Positions 14,949 to 24,880 of a stretch of DNA of 64,000 nt are shown in pieces. The position numbers were made by a program, and so were the translations under genes. The notes under the pieces were generated by a model. That model was not told where the DNA came from, did not search any database, and worked only from the letters and a program-made list of their open reading frames with translations. The DNA lies in the NCBI RefSeq assembly GCF_900112225.1, contig NZ_FOLD01000030.1, positions 1 to 64,000 of the forward strand. Direction: 5' to 3'. How positions within the stretch are numbered: the first letter of the stretch is position 1; every line of letters starts with the position of its first letter. The stretch is from Massilia yuzhufengensis (lineage in GTDB: Bacteria; Pseudomonadota; Gammaproteobacteria; Burkholderiales; Burkholderiaceae_D).

Positions 14949-15872
14949 TTATTGCGAGCGCGCCAGGGTGCGCTGCACCGACAGCATTGCCCCGATCAAT
15001 CCCAGCCCGGCGCTGATGGCCAGGATCCCGGAAATTTCCGGCCCGCCGAGCGGCGCCAGCTGGAACTCCGACGCGTACAGGCGGGCAAATTCGCCGATCG
15101 CACGGTTCAGCGGCGCCAGCGCCAGCGTCACCGCGCCCAGGGCGGCCGCGCCGGAACACAGGCCCAGCAGGGCGCCCGTATAGTAGAACGGGCGGTGGAT
15201 GAAGTTGTCGGTCGCGCCCAGCAGCTTGGAGACGGCGATCTCTTCCTTCTGCGTGAGCACCTGCAGGCGAATGGTATTGAACACCACGGCGATCACGACG
15301 ATGCCCAGCGTCACCGCCAGCAGCAGCAGCGCCAGGCGCAGGATGCCCAGCAGGGCGGCCAGGCGCTTGACCCAGGCCGAGTCGACCTGCACGGTTTCAA
15401 CACCAGGCAAGGCGCGCAGCCGTTCCACCATCGCATCGACGCCGCCGGCGGCGGCGCTGCTGGAAAAACCTTCCAGCTTGAGCACGTAGCTGTCCGGCAG
15501 CGGGTTTTCGCCGAGGGTATCGAGTACGTCGCTCAGCCCGCTCTTCTCCTTGAGCGATGTGAGCGCTTCCTCACGCGGGATGAAGACGACGCTGGCCTTG
15601 CCGGTGCCGGCAGCGATCGCGCGGATCTGCGGCGCCAGGCCAGCCGCTTCTTCGCGGCTCGCTTCCGCCTTCATGAACAGGCTGATTTCCGGATCGACCG
15701 ACAGCTGTTCGGACAGCGGCCGCACATTGTCGAGCAGGGTAATGCCGGCAAACGGTAACGTGAGCGCGAGCGCGACCACGAGCACGTTGAACAGGAAGCT
15801 GCCCGGCGCCTTGCGCACCGAGGACAGCGCCGCGCCGAGCGCGAAGCGGTGCTGGCGGAACCACGGGCTCAT
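14949..15872 (-). CDS. ftsX: cell-division ABC-like permease FtsX
   Basis: A 307-residue inner-membrane partner of FtsE. A cytoplasmic start (WFRQHRFALGAAL) is followed by helix 1 (about 22-44), the periplasmic domain to about 170, and three more helices. The last two flank the final stretch GPEISGILAISAGLGLIGAMLS. FtsEX does not transport. It couples ATP hydrolysis to activation of septal murein hydrolases through the periplasmic loop. The start codon overlaps the ftsE stop by four bases, which indicates translational coupling. Length is close to E. coli FtsX (352) minus its longer N-terminus. Confidence 0.95.
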   Translation of the reverse strand: MSPWFRQHRFALGAALSSVRKAPGSFLFNVLVVALALTLPFAGITLLDNVRPLSEQLSVDPEISLFMKAEASREEAAGLAPQIRAIAAGTGKASVVFIPREEALTSLKEKSGLSDVLDTLGENPLPDSYVLKLEGFSSSAAAGGVDAMVERLRALPGVETVQVDSAWVKRLAALLGILRLALLLLAVTLGIVVIAVVFNTIRLQVLTQKEEIAVSKLLGATDNFIHRPFYYTGALLGLCSGAAALGAVTLALAPLNRAIGEFARLYASEFQLAPLGGPEISGILAISAGLGLIGAMLSVQRTLARSQ

Positions 15873-16528
15873 GCGCCACCCCCGACCAGCTGGCCATGTT
15901 CCAGGTGGATCACGCGCGCCGCGCCATCGAGCACCTGCTCGTCGTGGGTCGAGATCACGCAGGTGACCCCGACGGCATTGAAGGCGCGCAGCGCCTCGAT
16001 CACGCGGTCGGCCGCGGCGCGATCGAGGTTGGCGGTCGGTTCGTCGGCCAGGATGATCTGCGGCCGGTTGACGATGGCGCGCGCGATCGCCACGCGCTGC
16101 TGCTCGCCGCCGGACAGTTCCAGGGGCAACGCCCTGGCGCGGTCGCCCAGCCCCACCTTGTCGAGCGCGGCGCGGGCGCGGCCTTCGGCTTGCGCCTTCG
16201 GCGCGCCGGTCACCAGCAGCGGCAGCATCACGTTGGCCAGGATGTTGCGGTCGTTGAGCAGGCGCTGGTGCTGGAAGATCAGGCCCAGGTTACGGCGCAG
16301 GAAAGGGATGCCGGCCTTGCGGATGCGGCCGATGTCCTGGCCATTGACGGTCACCACGCCGCTGGTCGGGCGCTCGACCGCGGCCACCATCTTCATCAGG
16401 GTCGACTTGCCGGCGCCGGACGGGCCGGCCAGGTAGACCAGCTCGCCCTTGGCGATATTGATGGTGACGTCGCGCAGCGCATAGGCGTCGGGGGAATACT
16501 GTTTGGAGACGGACTGGAATTCGATCAT
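15869..16528 (-). CDS. ftsE: cell-division ATP-binding protein FtsE
   Basis: A 219-residue ABC ATPase. It has Walker A GPSGAGKST near 36-44, the Q-loop region, signature LSGGEQQRVAIARAI, Walker B IILADEPTANLD and the switch His in CVISTHDEQ. It opens MIEFQSVSKQYSPDAYALRD, the usual FtsE start. Six bases separate it from ftsY upstream, and it overlaps ftsX by four bases, giving a ftsY-ftsE-ftsX operon. It works as a membrane-associated dimer with FtsX at the division site. Confidence 0.97.
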   Translation of the reverse strand: MIEFQSVSKQYSPDAYALRDVTINIAKGELVYLAGPSGAGKSTLMKMVAAVERPTSGVVTVNGQDIGRIRKAGIPFLRRNLGLIFQHQRLLNDRNILANVMLPLLVTGAPKAQAEGRARAALDKVGLGDRARALPLELSGGEQQRVAIARAIVNRPQIILADEPTANLDRAAADRVIEALRAFNAVGVTCVISTHDEQVLDGAARVIHLEHGQLVGGGA

Positions 16529-16534
16529 CTGGGC

Positions 16535-17659
16535 TTATCCCAACAATGCTTCGACGAATTCTTCGGCATCGAAGGGCTGCAGGTCGTCCAGCTTTTCGCC
16601 CACGCCGATGAAATACACCGGCACCGGGCGGGTGCGCGCGATCGCGGCCAGCACGCCGCCCTTGGCGGTGCCATCGAGCTTGGTGATCACCAGGCCCGTG
16701 AGCTGCAGCGCGTCGTCGAAGGCTTTGACCTGCGCCAGCGCGTTCTGGCCGGTATTGCCGTCGATGACCAAGAGCAGTTCGTGCGGGGCGCCTTCCATGC
16801 CCTTGCCGATGACGCGCTTGATCTTCTTGAGTTCTTCCATCAGGTGCAGCTGGGTCGGCAGGCGGCCGGCGGTGTCGATCATGACGACATTGGTGCCGCG
16901 CGCCTTGCCCGACTGGACCGCGTCGAAGGCCACCGCGGCCGGGTCGCCCGAGGCCTGCGAGATGACGGTGACGTTGTTGCGCTGGCCCCAGACCATCAGC
17001 TGCTCGCGCGCGGCGGCGCGGAAGGTGTCGCCCGCAGCCAGCAGCACCGACTGGCCGAAGCCCTGCATGTGCTTGGCGAGCTTGCCGATGGTGGTGGTCT
17101 TGCCGGCGCCGTTGACGCCCGCGATCATCATCACCAGCGGCTCGTGGCGGCCCAGTTCCAGCGGCTTTTGCAGCGGCAGCAGGAGCTCGATCATCAGCTC
17201 CTTGAGCGCCACCTTGACGGCGGCGGCGTCGAGCAGCTTGTCGTCCTTCACGCGGCGGCGCAGGGCGTCGAGCAGGTAGTCGGTGGCGTCGATGCCGGCG
17301 TCGGACATCAAGAGCGCGGCTTCGAGTTCCTCGTACAGGTCTTCATCGATGCGCGCGCCGACGAACAGCAGCGACAGGTTGCTCGAAGTCTTGGACAAGC
17401 CGGTCTTCAGGCGCGCCATCCACGACTGTTTTTTTTCAAGCGCGGTGCTCGGGCGTTCGGCGGTTTCCGGGAACAGCTCGCCGGCGTCGAGGGCGCCGGG
17501 AACGAACATAGGCGCTGGTGCCGACGTAGGCAGCGCGCCGGGCACGAACATAGGCGTGGATGCAATCGGCTCGGAGGCCGGTGCAGGCTGCGCGGGCGCG
17601 GGCGCGCTTGGCTCGGGGACCTCGGTCTCCGGCTTCTTTCTTTTGAAGAAACTAAACAT
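16535..17659 (-). CDS. ftsY: signal recognition particle receptor FtsY
   Basis: A 374-residue SRP receptor GTPase that docks ribosome-SRP complexes at the membrane. A short basic start (MFSFFKRKK) leads into a Pro/Ala-rich linker in which the heptamer MFVPGAL occurs twice (about residues 37 and 51). The N domain starts near 80. The G domain has GVNGAGKTTTIGKLA, the DTAGRLPTQ motif and TKLDGTAKGG, with the closing YFIGVGEKLDDLQPF. The N-terminal acidic domain is much shorter than in E. coli (497 residues), as is common outside enterobacteria. It is the first gene of the ftsYEX operon. Confidence 0.97.
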   Translation of the reverse strand: MFSFFKRKKPETEVPEPSAPAPAQPAPASEPIASTPMFVPGALPTSAPAPMFVPGALDAGELFPETAERPSTALEKKQSWMARLKTGLSKTSSNLSLLFVGARIDEDLYEELEAALLMSDAGIDATDYLLDALRRRVKDDKLLDAAAVKVALKELMIELLLPLQKPLELGRHEPLVMMIAGVNGAGKTTTIGKLAKHMQGFGQSVLLAAGDTFRAAAREQLMVWGQRNNVTVISQASGDPAAVAFDAVQSGKARGTNVVMIDTAGRLPTQLHLMEELKKIKRVIGKGMEGAPHELLLVIDGNTGQNALAQVKAFDDALQLTGLVITKLDGTAKGGVLAAIARTRPVPVYFIGVGEKLDDLQPFDAEEFVEALLG

Positions 17660-17911
17660 AGTGTGGTAGCGGGTTCCTGCGCGCAGTGCCGGCGGGCGCC
17701 GGCGATGAAAAAAGTAGCGAATATTTTACCAGAGCAGCAAGATGGCACCGGCGTGCGCGGCCTGGCGGCCTGGAAGATGCACTTGAGGAACTAACTGTTG
17801 CGTGATTGATGAAACCGATAGACAGCTCAACAGGGCGCTTCTGGAAATCGATGGCGACTTACGTTACATTGAACACGGAGAGAAAACGTCACGTAAACAA
17901 CGGGAAACACC

Positions 17912-18112
17912 GTGAAAATTTCGAGCTTCCTCAAGCGCCTCATCTACGGCGACAAGGCCACAAACGGCCGTGCCGCGGCCATGCGCAACGTCATCGCCTG
18001 GGCCTTCATCGCCCTGGTCGCCCTGTTCCTGACCAAGCCTTCTTCTCGCGAGCCGGCCAGCTTCTTCGATAAACCGATCCCGCTGCCGGCGGAACTGGGC
18101 CTGGGGCAGTGA
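17912..18112 (+). CDS. small single-helix membrane protein
   Basis: A 66-residue frame with a GTG start preceded by CGGGAAA. A basic N-terminus (MKISSFLKRLIYGDK, NGRAAAMR) precedes one hydrophobic helix (NVIAWAFIALVALFL, about 27-41) and a polar tail with proline repeats. Codon use fits the genome. I recognise no family. It lies between ftsY (divergent) and the TPP enzyme gene (convergent, 22 bases after its stop). It resembles the many short inner-membrane proteins that assist larger complexes, but no partner is indicated. Confidence 0.55.
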   Translation: MKISSFLKRLIYGDKATNGRAAAMRNVIAWAFIALVALFLTKPSSREPASFFDKPIPLPAELGLGQ

Positions 18113-18134
18113 GCCGCCAGGCCTTCACGGGTGC

Positions 18135-19838
18135 TTAGCGGCCGGCCTTGGCCGCTTCGGCCGTCTTGCGGATGGTCTCGAGCGTGGCGTTCGGCGTGAT
18201 CAGGTTGCCGTCGTAGCGCAGTTCGATCACGGCCGGCAGCTGGTGGGCGTTGGCATGCTCCACCGCGCGCTGCAGCGCCGGCGCGAATTCTTCCGTCTTT
18301 TCCACCACTTCGCCATGGCCGCCATAAGCGCGCGCCAGCGCGGCAAAATCCGGATTGGCCAGCTCGGTGCCCGACACGCGGCCCGGGTAGTCGCGCTCCT
18401 GGTGCATGCGGATGGTGCCGAACATATTATTGTTGAACACCAGGATGATCACGCCCGCCTTGTACTGCACGGCGGTGGCCAGTTCCTGGCCGGTCATCAT
18501 GTATTCGCCGTCGCCGGCAAAGGTGACCACGGTGCGCTGCGGGTCGATGATCTTGGCCGCCACGCCGGCCGGCACCGCGTAGCCCATTGCGCCATTGGTC
18601 GGCGCGAGCTGGGTGCGCATGCCGCCGTAGCGGTAGAAGCGGTGCGCCCACGAGGCGTAGTTGCCGGCGCCATTCGTGATGATGGTGTCGCGCGGCAGCG
18701 CCGCCATCAGCTCCTGCACCACCTGCCACAGGTCGAGCGGGCCGCCGCCGTCGCGGAAGATCGGCGGCTGCTGCTGGTAAGCGGCCAGGTCGGCCTTCGC
18801 TTCTTCCACCGTATGCGCCCACGCCGACGCATCCACCGGTTCCATCGCGGCCAGCATGGCGCAAGCCTGCGGCGCGCCGCTGGCGACCATCAGGTCGGCC
18901 TGGTAGACGCTGCCCAGTTCCTCGGTGTCCGCATGGAAGTGCACCAGGCGCTGGCGCGGCACCGGGGAGGCCAGCAGCGAGTAACCGCTGGTGGTCATCT
19001 CGCCCAGGCGCGGGCCAATGGCGATGACCAGGTCGGCCTCTTTCACGCGCGCGGCCAGCTTCGGGTTGATGCCGATGCCGACGTCGCCGACGTAGTTCGG
19101 GTGCGCGTTGTCGAGCAGGTCCTGGAAGCGGAAGGTGCAGCCCACCGGCAGGTGGTTGGCTTCGGCAAAGCGCTGCAGGTCCGCACACGCTTGATCATTC
19201 CAGGTGCCGCCGCCCAGCAGCACGATCGGGCGCTTGGCTTGCGCCAGCATGCCGCGCAGGGTGTCGATTTGTGCGCTCGAAGGCGAGGCCTGCACCGGCT
19301 GGTAGCGGCGCGCGTCGGCCACTTGCGCCGTCTGCACCAGCATGTCTTCCGGCAGCGCCAGCACCACCGGGCCGGGCCGGCCGCTGGTGGCGACCTGGAA
19401 CGCGCGCGCGATGTATTCGGGGATGCGGTCGGCGCGGTCGATCTGCGTGACCCATTTCGCCATCTGGCCGAACATGCGGCGGTAGTCGATTTCCTGGAAG
19501 GCTTCGCGGTCGATGAAGTCGCTGCCGACCTGGCCGATGAACAGGATCATCGGGGTCGAGTCCTGGTAGGCCGTATGCACGCCGATCGAGGCATTGGTGG
19601 CGCCGGGGCCGCGGGTGACGAAGCAGATGCCGGGTTTGCCGGTCATCTTGCCGTAGGCCTCGGCCATGAACGCCGCTCCGCCTTCCTGCCGGTTGATCAC
19701 GAAGCGGATGCTCGAGTCATGCAGCGCGTCCAGCACGTCGAGGTAGCTTTCGCCGGGTACGCCGAAGGCCGTGTCCACGCCGTGGATGTGGAGCGCATCG
19801 ACCAGGATCTGGCCGCCGGTGCGGGAAGGGTGGGTCAT
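18135..19838 (-). CDS. thiamine-diphosphate-dependent enzyme, acetolactate-synthase-like
   Basis: A 567-residue protein with the three-domain fold of the acetolactate synthase / pyruvate decarboxylase group. The N-terminal part has VDTAFGVPGESYLDVLDAL and the cofactor-activating Glu52 in NRQEGGAAFMAEAYG. The middle domain has QLAQAKRPIVLLGGGTWN-like sequence. The C-terminal part binds TPP-Mg: GDGEYMMTGQELATA through FNNNMFGTIR. No small regulatory subunit gene (ilvH) is adjacent, so a role in branched-chain synthesis is not supported. A catabolic 2-keto acid or related activity is equally possible. I chose ATG 19838. An in-frame ATG 26 codons upstream adds residues without similarity. Confidence 0.85.
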   Translation of the reverse strand: MTHPSRTGGQILVDALHIHGVDTAFGVPGESYLDVLDALHDSSIRFVINRQEGGAAFMAEAYGKMTGKPGICFVTRGPGATNASIGVHTAYQDSTPMILFIGQVGSDFIDREAFQEIDYRRMFGQMAKWVTQIDRADRIPEYIARAFQVATSGRPGPVVLALPEDMLVQTAQVADARRYQPVQASPSSAQIDTLRGMLAQAKRPIVLLGGGTWNDQACADLQRFAEANHLPVGCTFRFQDLLDNAHPNYVGDVGIGINPKLAARVKEADLVIAIGPRLGEMTTSGYSLLASPVPRQRLVHFHADTEELGSVYQADLMVASGAPQACAMLAAMEPVDASAWAHTVEEAKADLAAYQQQPPIFRDGGGPLDLWQVVQELMAALPRDTIITNGAGNYASWAHRFYRYGGMRTQLAPTNGAMGYAVPAGVAAKIIDPQRTVVTFAGDGEYMMTGQELATAVQYKAGVIILVFNNNMFGTIRMHQERDYPGRVSGTELANPDFAALARAYGGHGEVVEKTEEFAPALQRAVEHANAHQLPAVIELRYDGNLITPNATLETIRKTAEAAKAGR

Positions 19839-19950
19839 GGTTCGGTCATCCTTGCAGGTTGGGTAACAAGGGATTTTATGCGAGCCGGTGGGCGCGGGCT
19901 TTTGAAATGGCGACACGAAGTTTCAGAAATGGTGGGGGATGTGACGAACT

Positions 19951-20053
19951 TGGATTCCCGCCTTCGCGGGAATGACGTGCATGTTTTGTGTCCGAGCGAT
20001 GCAGTCCGGAGTTGCTACCTGAAGACCGTCATTCCGGCGCAGGCGGGGACAAT
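19951..20053. repeat. palindromic repeat pair (REP-like)
   Basis: Two 27-base half-sites, each a small hairpin, in facing opposite orientation. The first contains ATTCCCGCCTTCGCGGGAAT (from 19954) and ends TGACG. The second begins CGTCATTCCGGCGCAGG (from 20027) and its stem is imperfect. They are variants of the CGTCGTCCCGGC family seen at five other places in the window. Confidence 0.75.
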
Positions 20054-20134
20054 GCCACTGGCATTGGCCCCCCAAGTTTCCCTGAAAACCCACACCGCCC
20101 CCTTGCACCCGCTCCCCCACCCCCCCCAATCGGT

Positions 20135-20140
20135 TACAAT
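20135..20140 (+). promoter_or_regulatory. -10 box of rnpB
   Basis: TACAAT ends nine bases before the first base of the RNase P RNA core at 20149, the right distance for a sigma-70 start. No good -35 was found at standard spacing because the region upstream is a C-rich tract. Confidence 0.55.
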
Positions 20141-20148
20141 GCCCCCGT

Positions 20149-20486
20149 GAAGCAGGCCAGGCAGCCGCTGGTCCACGCCGCAAGGTCGGGGACGGGAGGA
20201 AGGTCCGGACTCCATAGAGCAGGGTGACGGTTAACGGCCGTCCGCTGAAAGCCGCAAGGTATAAGGCGAGGAATAGGGCCACAGAGACGAGCGTATTCAG
20301 TTACGGTGAAACGCGGTAACCTCCACTCGGAGCAATTCCAAATAGGCACGCGTTGATGTTGCTCGCGGAGCGTGCGGGTAGGAAGCTTGAGCGCTGGAGT
20401 AATCCAGCGCCTAGAGGAATGGCTGTCCAGGCGGCGACCCGCAAGGGGAACCGCTACACAGAATCCGGCCTATCGGCCTGCTTTAC
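20149..20486 (+). ncRNA. rnpB: RNase P RNA, class A
   Basis: The catalytic RNA of RNase P, which trims the 5' leader of tRNA precursors. It begins GAAGCAGGCCAGGCAGCCGC, matching the P1-P2-P3 start of other proteobacterial rnpB genes. Conserved blocks follow in order: GGGAGGAAGGTCCGGACTCC, ATAGAGCAGGGTG, CCACAGAGACGAG, GGTGAAACGCGGTAACCTCC, GAGCAATTCCAAATAGG, GGGTAGGAAGCTTGAGC, GCCTAGAGGAATGGCTGTCC and the closing CAGAATCCGGCCTATCGGCC, which pairs with the 5' end. The length of about 338 bases is somewhat short for class A. The ends are judged from the P1 helix and may be off by a few bases. Confidence 0.95.
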
Positions 20487-20536
20487 ATTGAATTTTGCGG
20501 TCCATCGAGGCCGCACCGCCTCCGGTGGAGCCAACG

Positions 20537-22024
<1,488 letters not shown>

Positions 22025-22144
22025 CCGGCAACTGGCGGCCTGCGGCTGCAAGTCGCGCCGCCTGCATGCGCTTGGTCGCGAGAGCGCACGCGCGGCAGCA
22101 GGCCTGGCTATGCTGGGCCCATTCCTACTCCACCGGAGCCCAGC

Positions 22145-22672
22145 ATGCTGCCGCAAATCCTCGCCAAAACCCCCCTCTACGTCTGGGCCATCCTCGCCTT
22201 CCTGGTCTATCGCGGCGTGGTCGCTGCGCGCGACCGCGACATGACGGCCACCCGCATGCTGGTGATTCCGCTGGCGATGCTGGCGCTGTCGCTGCAGGGC
22301 ATGGCGACCAAGTTCGGCGCCAGCCCGGTCGCCTGGAGCGCGTGGCTGCTCGGCGCCGGCGCCCTCATGCTGCAGCGCTGGACCAGCAGCGGCGAACGGA
22401 TCAGCGCGGGCAGCGTGGCGGGCAGCGTGCGGGTGCGCGGCAGCTGGGCGCCGCTGGTCCTGATGCTGACCATCTTCCTGGTCAACTACACGGTGGCGGT
22501 GGCGCTTGCGATCCGGCCGGTTCTCGCGGCGCACGCGGTCTTCGCCACCACCGCCTGCGGCCTGTTCGGCGCATCGAGCGGCTACTTCCTGGGCCAGCTG
22601 GCCCGCGACCTGGCGGCCTGGCGCAGGATGCTATCCTTGCATCCTGACGCAAGCGAATTAGGGACGACATGA
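22145..22672 (+). CDS. hypothetical multi-helix membrane protein
   Basis: A 175-residue protein with four or five predicted helices: PLYVWAILAFLVYRGVV (about 10-26), MLVIPLAMLALSL, VAWSAWLLGAGALML, APLVLMLTIFLVNYTVAVAL and a helix around FATTACGLFGASSGYFL. It resembles small integral membrane proteins of the DUF6622 kind, a family I recall only by general layout. It overlaps the next gene by four bases (ATGA), so the two are translated together and may work together. Function unknown. Confidence 0.7.
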   Translation: MLPQILAKTPLYVWAILAFLVYRGVVAARDRDMTATRMLVIPLAMLALSLQGMATKFGASPVAWSAWLLGAGALMLQRWTSSGERISAGSVAGSVRVRGSWAPLVLMLTIFLVNYTVAVALAIRPVLAAHAVFATTACGLFGASSGYFLGQLARDLAAWRRMLSLHPDASELGTT

Positions 22673-22911
22673 AACCGAAATACTGGTTCCCGGCCAGGTC
22701 GCCGGAACACGGGTGGGGATGGGGGTTGCCGCAGGCCTGGCAGGGCTGGGTGGTGTTCATCGGCTTCTTCGTGCTGCTGGCGGCCGGCGCCGCCGTGCTG
22801 CTGCCGCAGCGCGCCTTCAGCTTCATGTTGCTGGTCACGGTGCTGGTCGCGCTGCTCATTTTCATCTGCGCGAAAAAGGGCGAGCCGCCGGGCGCGTTCC
22901 CGCGCCGCTGA
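22669..22911 (+). CDS. small two-helix membrane protein
   Basis: An 80-residue protein beginning MKPKYWFPARSPEHGWGWG, then two hydrophobic helices (WQGWVVFIGFFVLLAAGAAVL, about 24-44, and FSFMLLVTVLVALLIFIC, about 50-67) and a short basic tail. The aromatic, Trp/Gly-rich start followed by paired helices is a pattern seen in many small uncharacterised inner-membrane proteins. Its ATG overlaps the stop of the preceding membrane-protein gene. Confidence 0.7.
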   Translation: MKPKYWFPARSPEHGWGWGLPQAWQGWVVFIGFFVLLAAGAAVLLPQRAFSFMLLVTVLVALLIFICAKKGEPPGAFPRR

Positions 22912-22947
22912 GCGCAAACGGCGCGTCTCCCATGCCGGGCCGCCCGG

Positions 22948-23772
22948 CTAGGCCGCCTGGCCGCCGGCAGCCGGTCCGAATTCATAGGACGCCATCGGCA
23001 CCTTCATCACATGGTCGACGAAGAGGGCACGTCCGGGGTCGTCGCCGGCGGCGCCGGCCACCACCATCAGCGGCACCAGGTGGTCTTCGCGCGGATGGGC
23101 CAGGCGTGCACCGGGAGCCTGCTCCCAGTCGAGCAGCATGCGCTGGCGCGTCGCGCCATTTTCGGCGCTGATGGCGGTGTGCAGGTAGCTTTCGAAGCTC
23201 GATGCCACCGCGGTCGATTCGTCGCGGCCGAAGCCCCGCATATTGTGGTACGTGAGGCCGCTGCCGATGATCAGCACACCTTCGTCGCGCAGCGGGGCCA
23301 GGGCCGCGCCGGCGCGCAGGTGCGCGGCCGGATCGTAATCCGCGCGCATCGACAGCATGACGATCGGGATGTCGGCGTCCGGATACATCAGGCCGATCGG
23401 GACGAACACCCCGTGGTCGTAGCCGCGTTCGGCGTCCGTCGCCGTGGCCAGGCCCGCGCCCTCGAGCAGCCCGCGCACCTGCTGCGCCAACGCGGGAGCG
23501 CCAGGCGCCGGGTAGCTGAGGTGGTAGGTATGTTCGGGGAAGCCGTGGTAGTCGTATTCCATCGGCGGCCGCGCCGCGGTCGAGACGGTGAAGCCGGCCG
23601 CTTCCCAGTGACCGGAAATCACCAGGATCGCCTTGGGTTTGGCCGGCAAGCGGCCGGGCAGGGCGGCGAACTCCTGCGCGGTGCGGGCGTAGGCCGAGCG
23701 CATCTGCTCGATGTAGGGCCATGGCCCGCCGCCATGGGACAGGAAATAGACGGGCATTCTCGTGGTGTTCAT
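22948..23772 (-). CDS. class III extradiol-type dioxygenase (LigB/DODA family)
   Basis: A 274-residue protein starting at ATG 23772, six bases after GGAGG. The metal-binding residues of the LigB superfamily are visible: SHGGGPW near 9-15, ISGHWEA near 51-57, GFPEHTYHLSYPAP and GYDHGVFVPIGLMYP in the middle, then IIGSGLTYHNMR and the late HPREDHLVPLMVV. It matches the DODA-type subgroup that includes E. coli YgiD, which cleaves L-DOPA. The natural substrate here is unknown. It is divergent from a LysR regulator, with about 135 bases between, so that regulator probably controls it. Confidence 0.9.
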   Translation of the reverse strand: MNTTRMPVYFLSHGGGPWPYIEQMRSAYARTAQEFAALPGRLPAKPKAILVISGHWEAAGFTVSTAARPPMEYDYHGFPEHTYHLSYPAPGAPALAQQVRGLLEGAGLATATDAERGYDHGVFVPIGLMYPDADIPIVMLSMRADYDPAAHLRAGAALAPLRDEGVLIIGSGLTYHNMRGFGRDESTAVASSFESYLHTAISAENGATRQRMLLDWEQAPGARLAHPREDHLVPLMVVAGAAGDDPGRALFVDHVMKVPMASYEFGPAAGGQAA

Positions 23773-23907
23773 GGTCGCCTCCGGCGTCGACATGCTGGTT
23801 GAAGTAAGGAGTGCCTGGCTGCATGCTTTGCTTCAGCCCTGCGGCTACTGTAACCCGGGCTTGTTTCTCGCACTAGATGGTAAAGTCGGGAATCATTGTG
23901 CAGGAGA

Positions 23908-24849
23908 ATGGACAATCACATGGACCTGGACGCCATCGCCGTCTACGTGAAGGTGGTCGAGGCGCGCAGCTTCTCGGGCGCCGCACGCTTGCTGAACATG
24001 CCGAAGACCACGGTCAGCGCCAAGGTCGCCGCGCTGGAAAAGCGCCTCGGGGTCACGCTGCTGCACCGGACCACACGCTCCCTGCACGTGACCGATGCGG
24101 GCGAACGCTACTACCGCCATTGCGCCAAGGCGGTGCAGGAAATCGAACTGGGCGAAGCCGCGCTGGTGTCGGCGCGCGACCAGCCCGGCGGCCTGCTGCG
24201 GGTGACGGCGCCGGTGGACATCGGCCACACGCTGCTGCCGCGCATCACGCGGGCCTACCTCGAAGCCTATCCCGGAACGAGCGTGGAAATGGTCGTCACC
24301 AATCGCATGGTCGACCTGGTCGCCGAAGGCATCGACCTGGCGGTGCGCGTGGGTGTGCTGAAGGATTCGTCCATGGTGGCGCGGCGTTTCTTCGACCTGT
24401 CGCTGCAGCTGTGGGCCGCGCCGTCCTATCTTGAAACCGCCGGCACGCCCCGCCACCCGAAAGACCTGGCGCGCCACCGCTACGTCGGCTACACGAGCAT
24501 GCAGCCAGTGGTGCTGGCCAGGGGCAAGGTGGAACTCGAGGCGCCGGTACGGGCGCGCGCCATGGCCGATGACTTCGAGGCCATCAAGGCGATGCTGGTG
24601 CTGGGCGAAGGCATCGGGCTGCTGCCCGACTTCCTCGCCGCCGAGGCAGCGGCGTCAGGCGCTCTGGCGCCGGTGCTGGCCGCATGGAAGCGCAAGGCCA
24701 GCGGCGGATTTTCCTTCCTCTACCCGGGGCGCAAGTACGCCTCGCCGAACACCCAGGCATACATCGCGACAGCGCTGGCGCTGGTCAAGGAGGGCATGGC
24801 CCCGGACGTGACAATTCGAGAGTTTGCAAGCCGGCCGCCGGTGGCATGA
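23908..24849 (+). CDS. LysR family transcriptional regulator
   Basis: A 313-residue regulator. The winged-helix start (LDAIAVYVKVVEARSFSGAA, KTTVSAKVAALEKRLGVTLL, RTTRSLHVTDAGERYY) is followed by the substrate-binding fold from about 95 (LLRVTAPVDIGHTLLPRI, VDLVAEGIDLAVRVGVL). This matches the CrgA-type subgroup common in betaproteobacteria. Two starts are close: ATG 23908, three bases after AGGAG, and ATG 23920. I took the first for its ribosome-binding site, but the family start aligns better with the second. It diverges from the LigB-type dioxygenase gene and likely acts on that promoter. Confidence 0.92.
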   Translation: MDNHMDLDAIAVYVKVVEARSFSGAARLLNMPKTTVSAKVAALEKRLGVTLLHRTTRSLHVTDAGERYYRHCAKAVQEIELGEAALVSARDQPGGLLRVTAPVDIGHTLLPRITRAYLEAYPGTSVEMVVTNRMVDLVAEGIDLAVRVGVLKDSSMVARRFFDLSLQLWAAPSYLETAGTPRHPKDLARHRYVGYTSMQPVVLARGKVELEAPVRARAMADDFEAIKAMLVLGEGIGLLPDFLAAEAAASGALAPVLAAWKRKASGGFSFLYPGRKYASPNTQAYIATALALVKEGMAPDVTIREFASRPPVA

Positions 24850-24880
24850 TCGCGTGATCTTAGCGAAGGAGCCGACGCCA

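Larger units (their letters stand above)
19839..20148. other. gap before rnpB with dispersed palindromes
   Basis: This 310-base gap holds two palindromic repeat half-sites (19951-19977 and 20027-20053) and the rnpB promoter region. I see no coding frame. Confidence 0.7.

Noticed and set aside
23896-23907. Upstream start for the LysR gene
   Set aside because: GTG at 23896 precedes the ribosome-binding site, so translation from it is unlikely.
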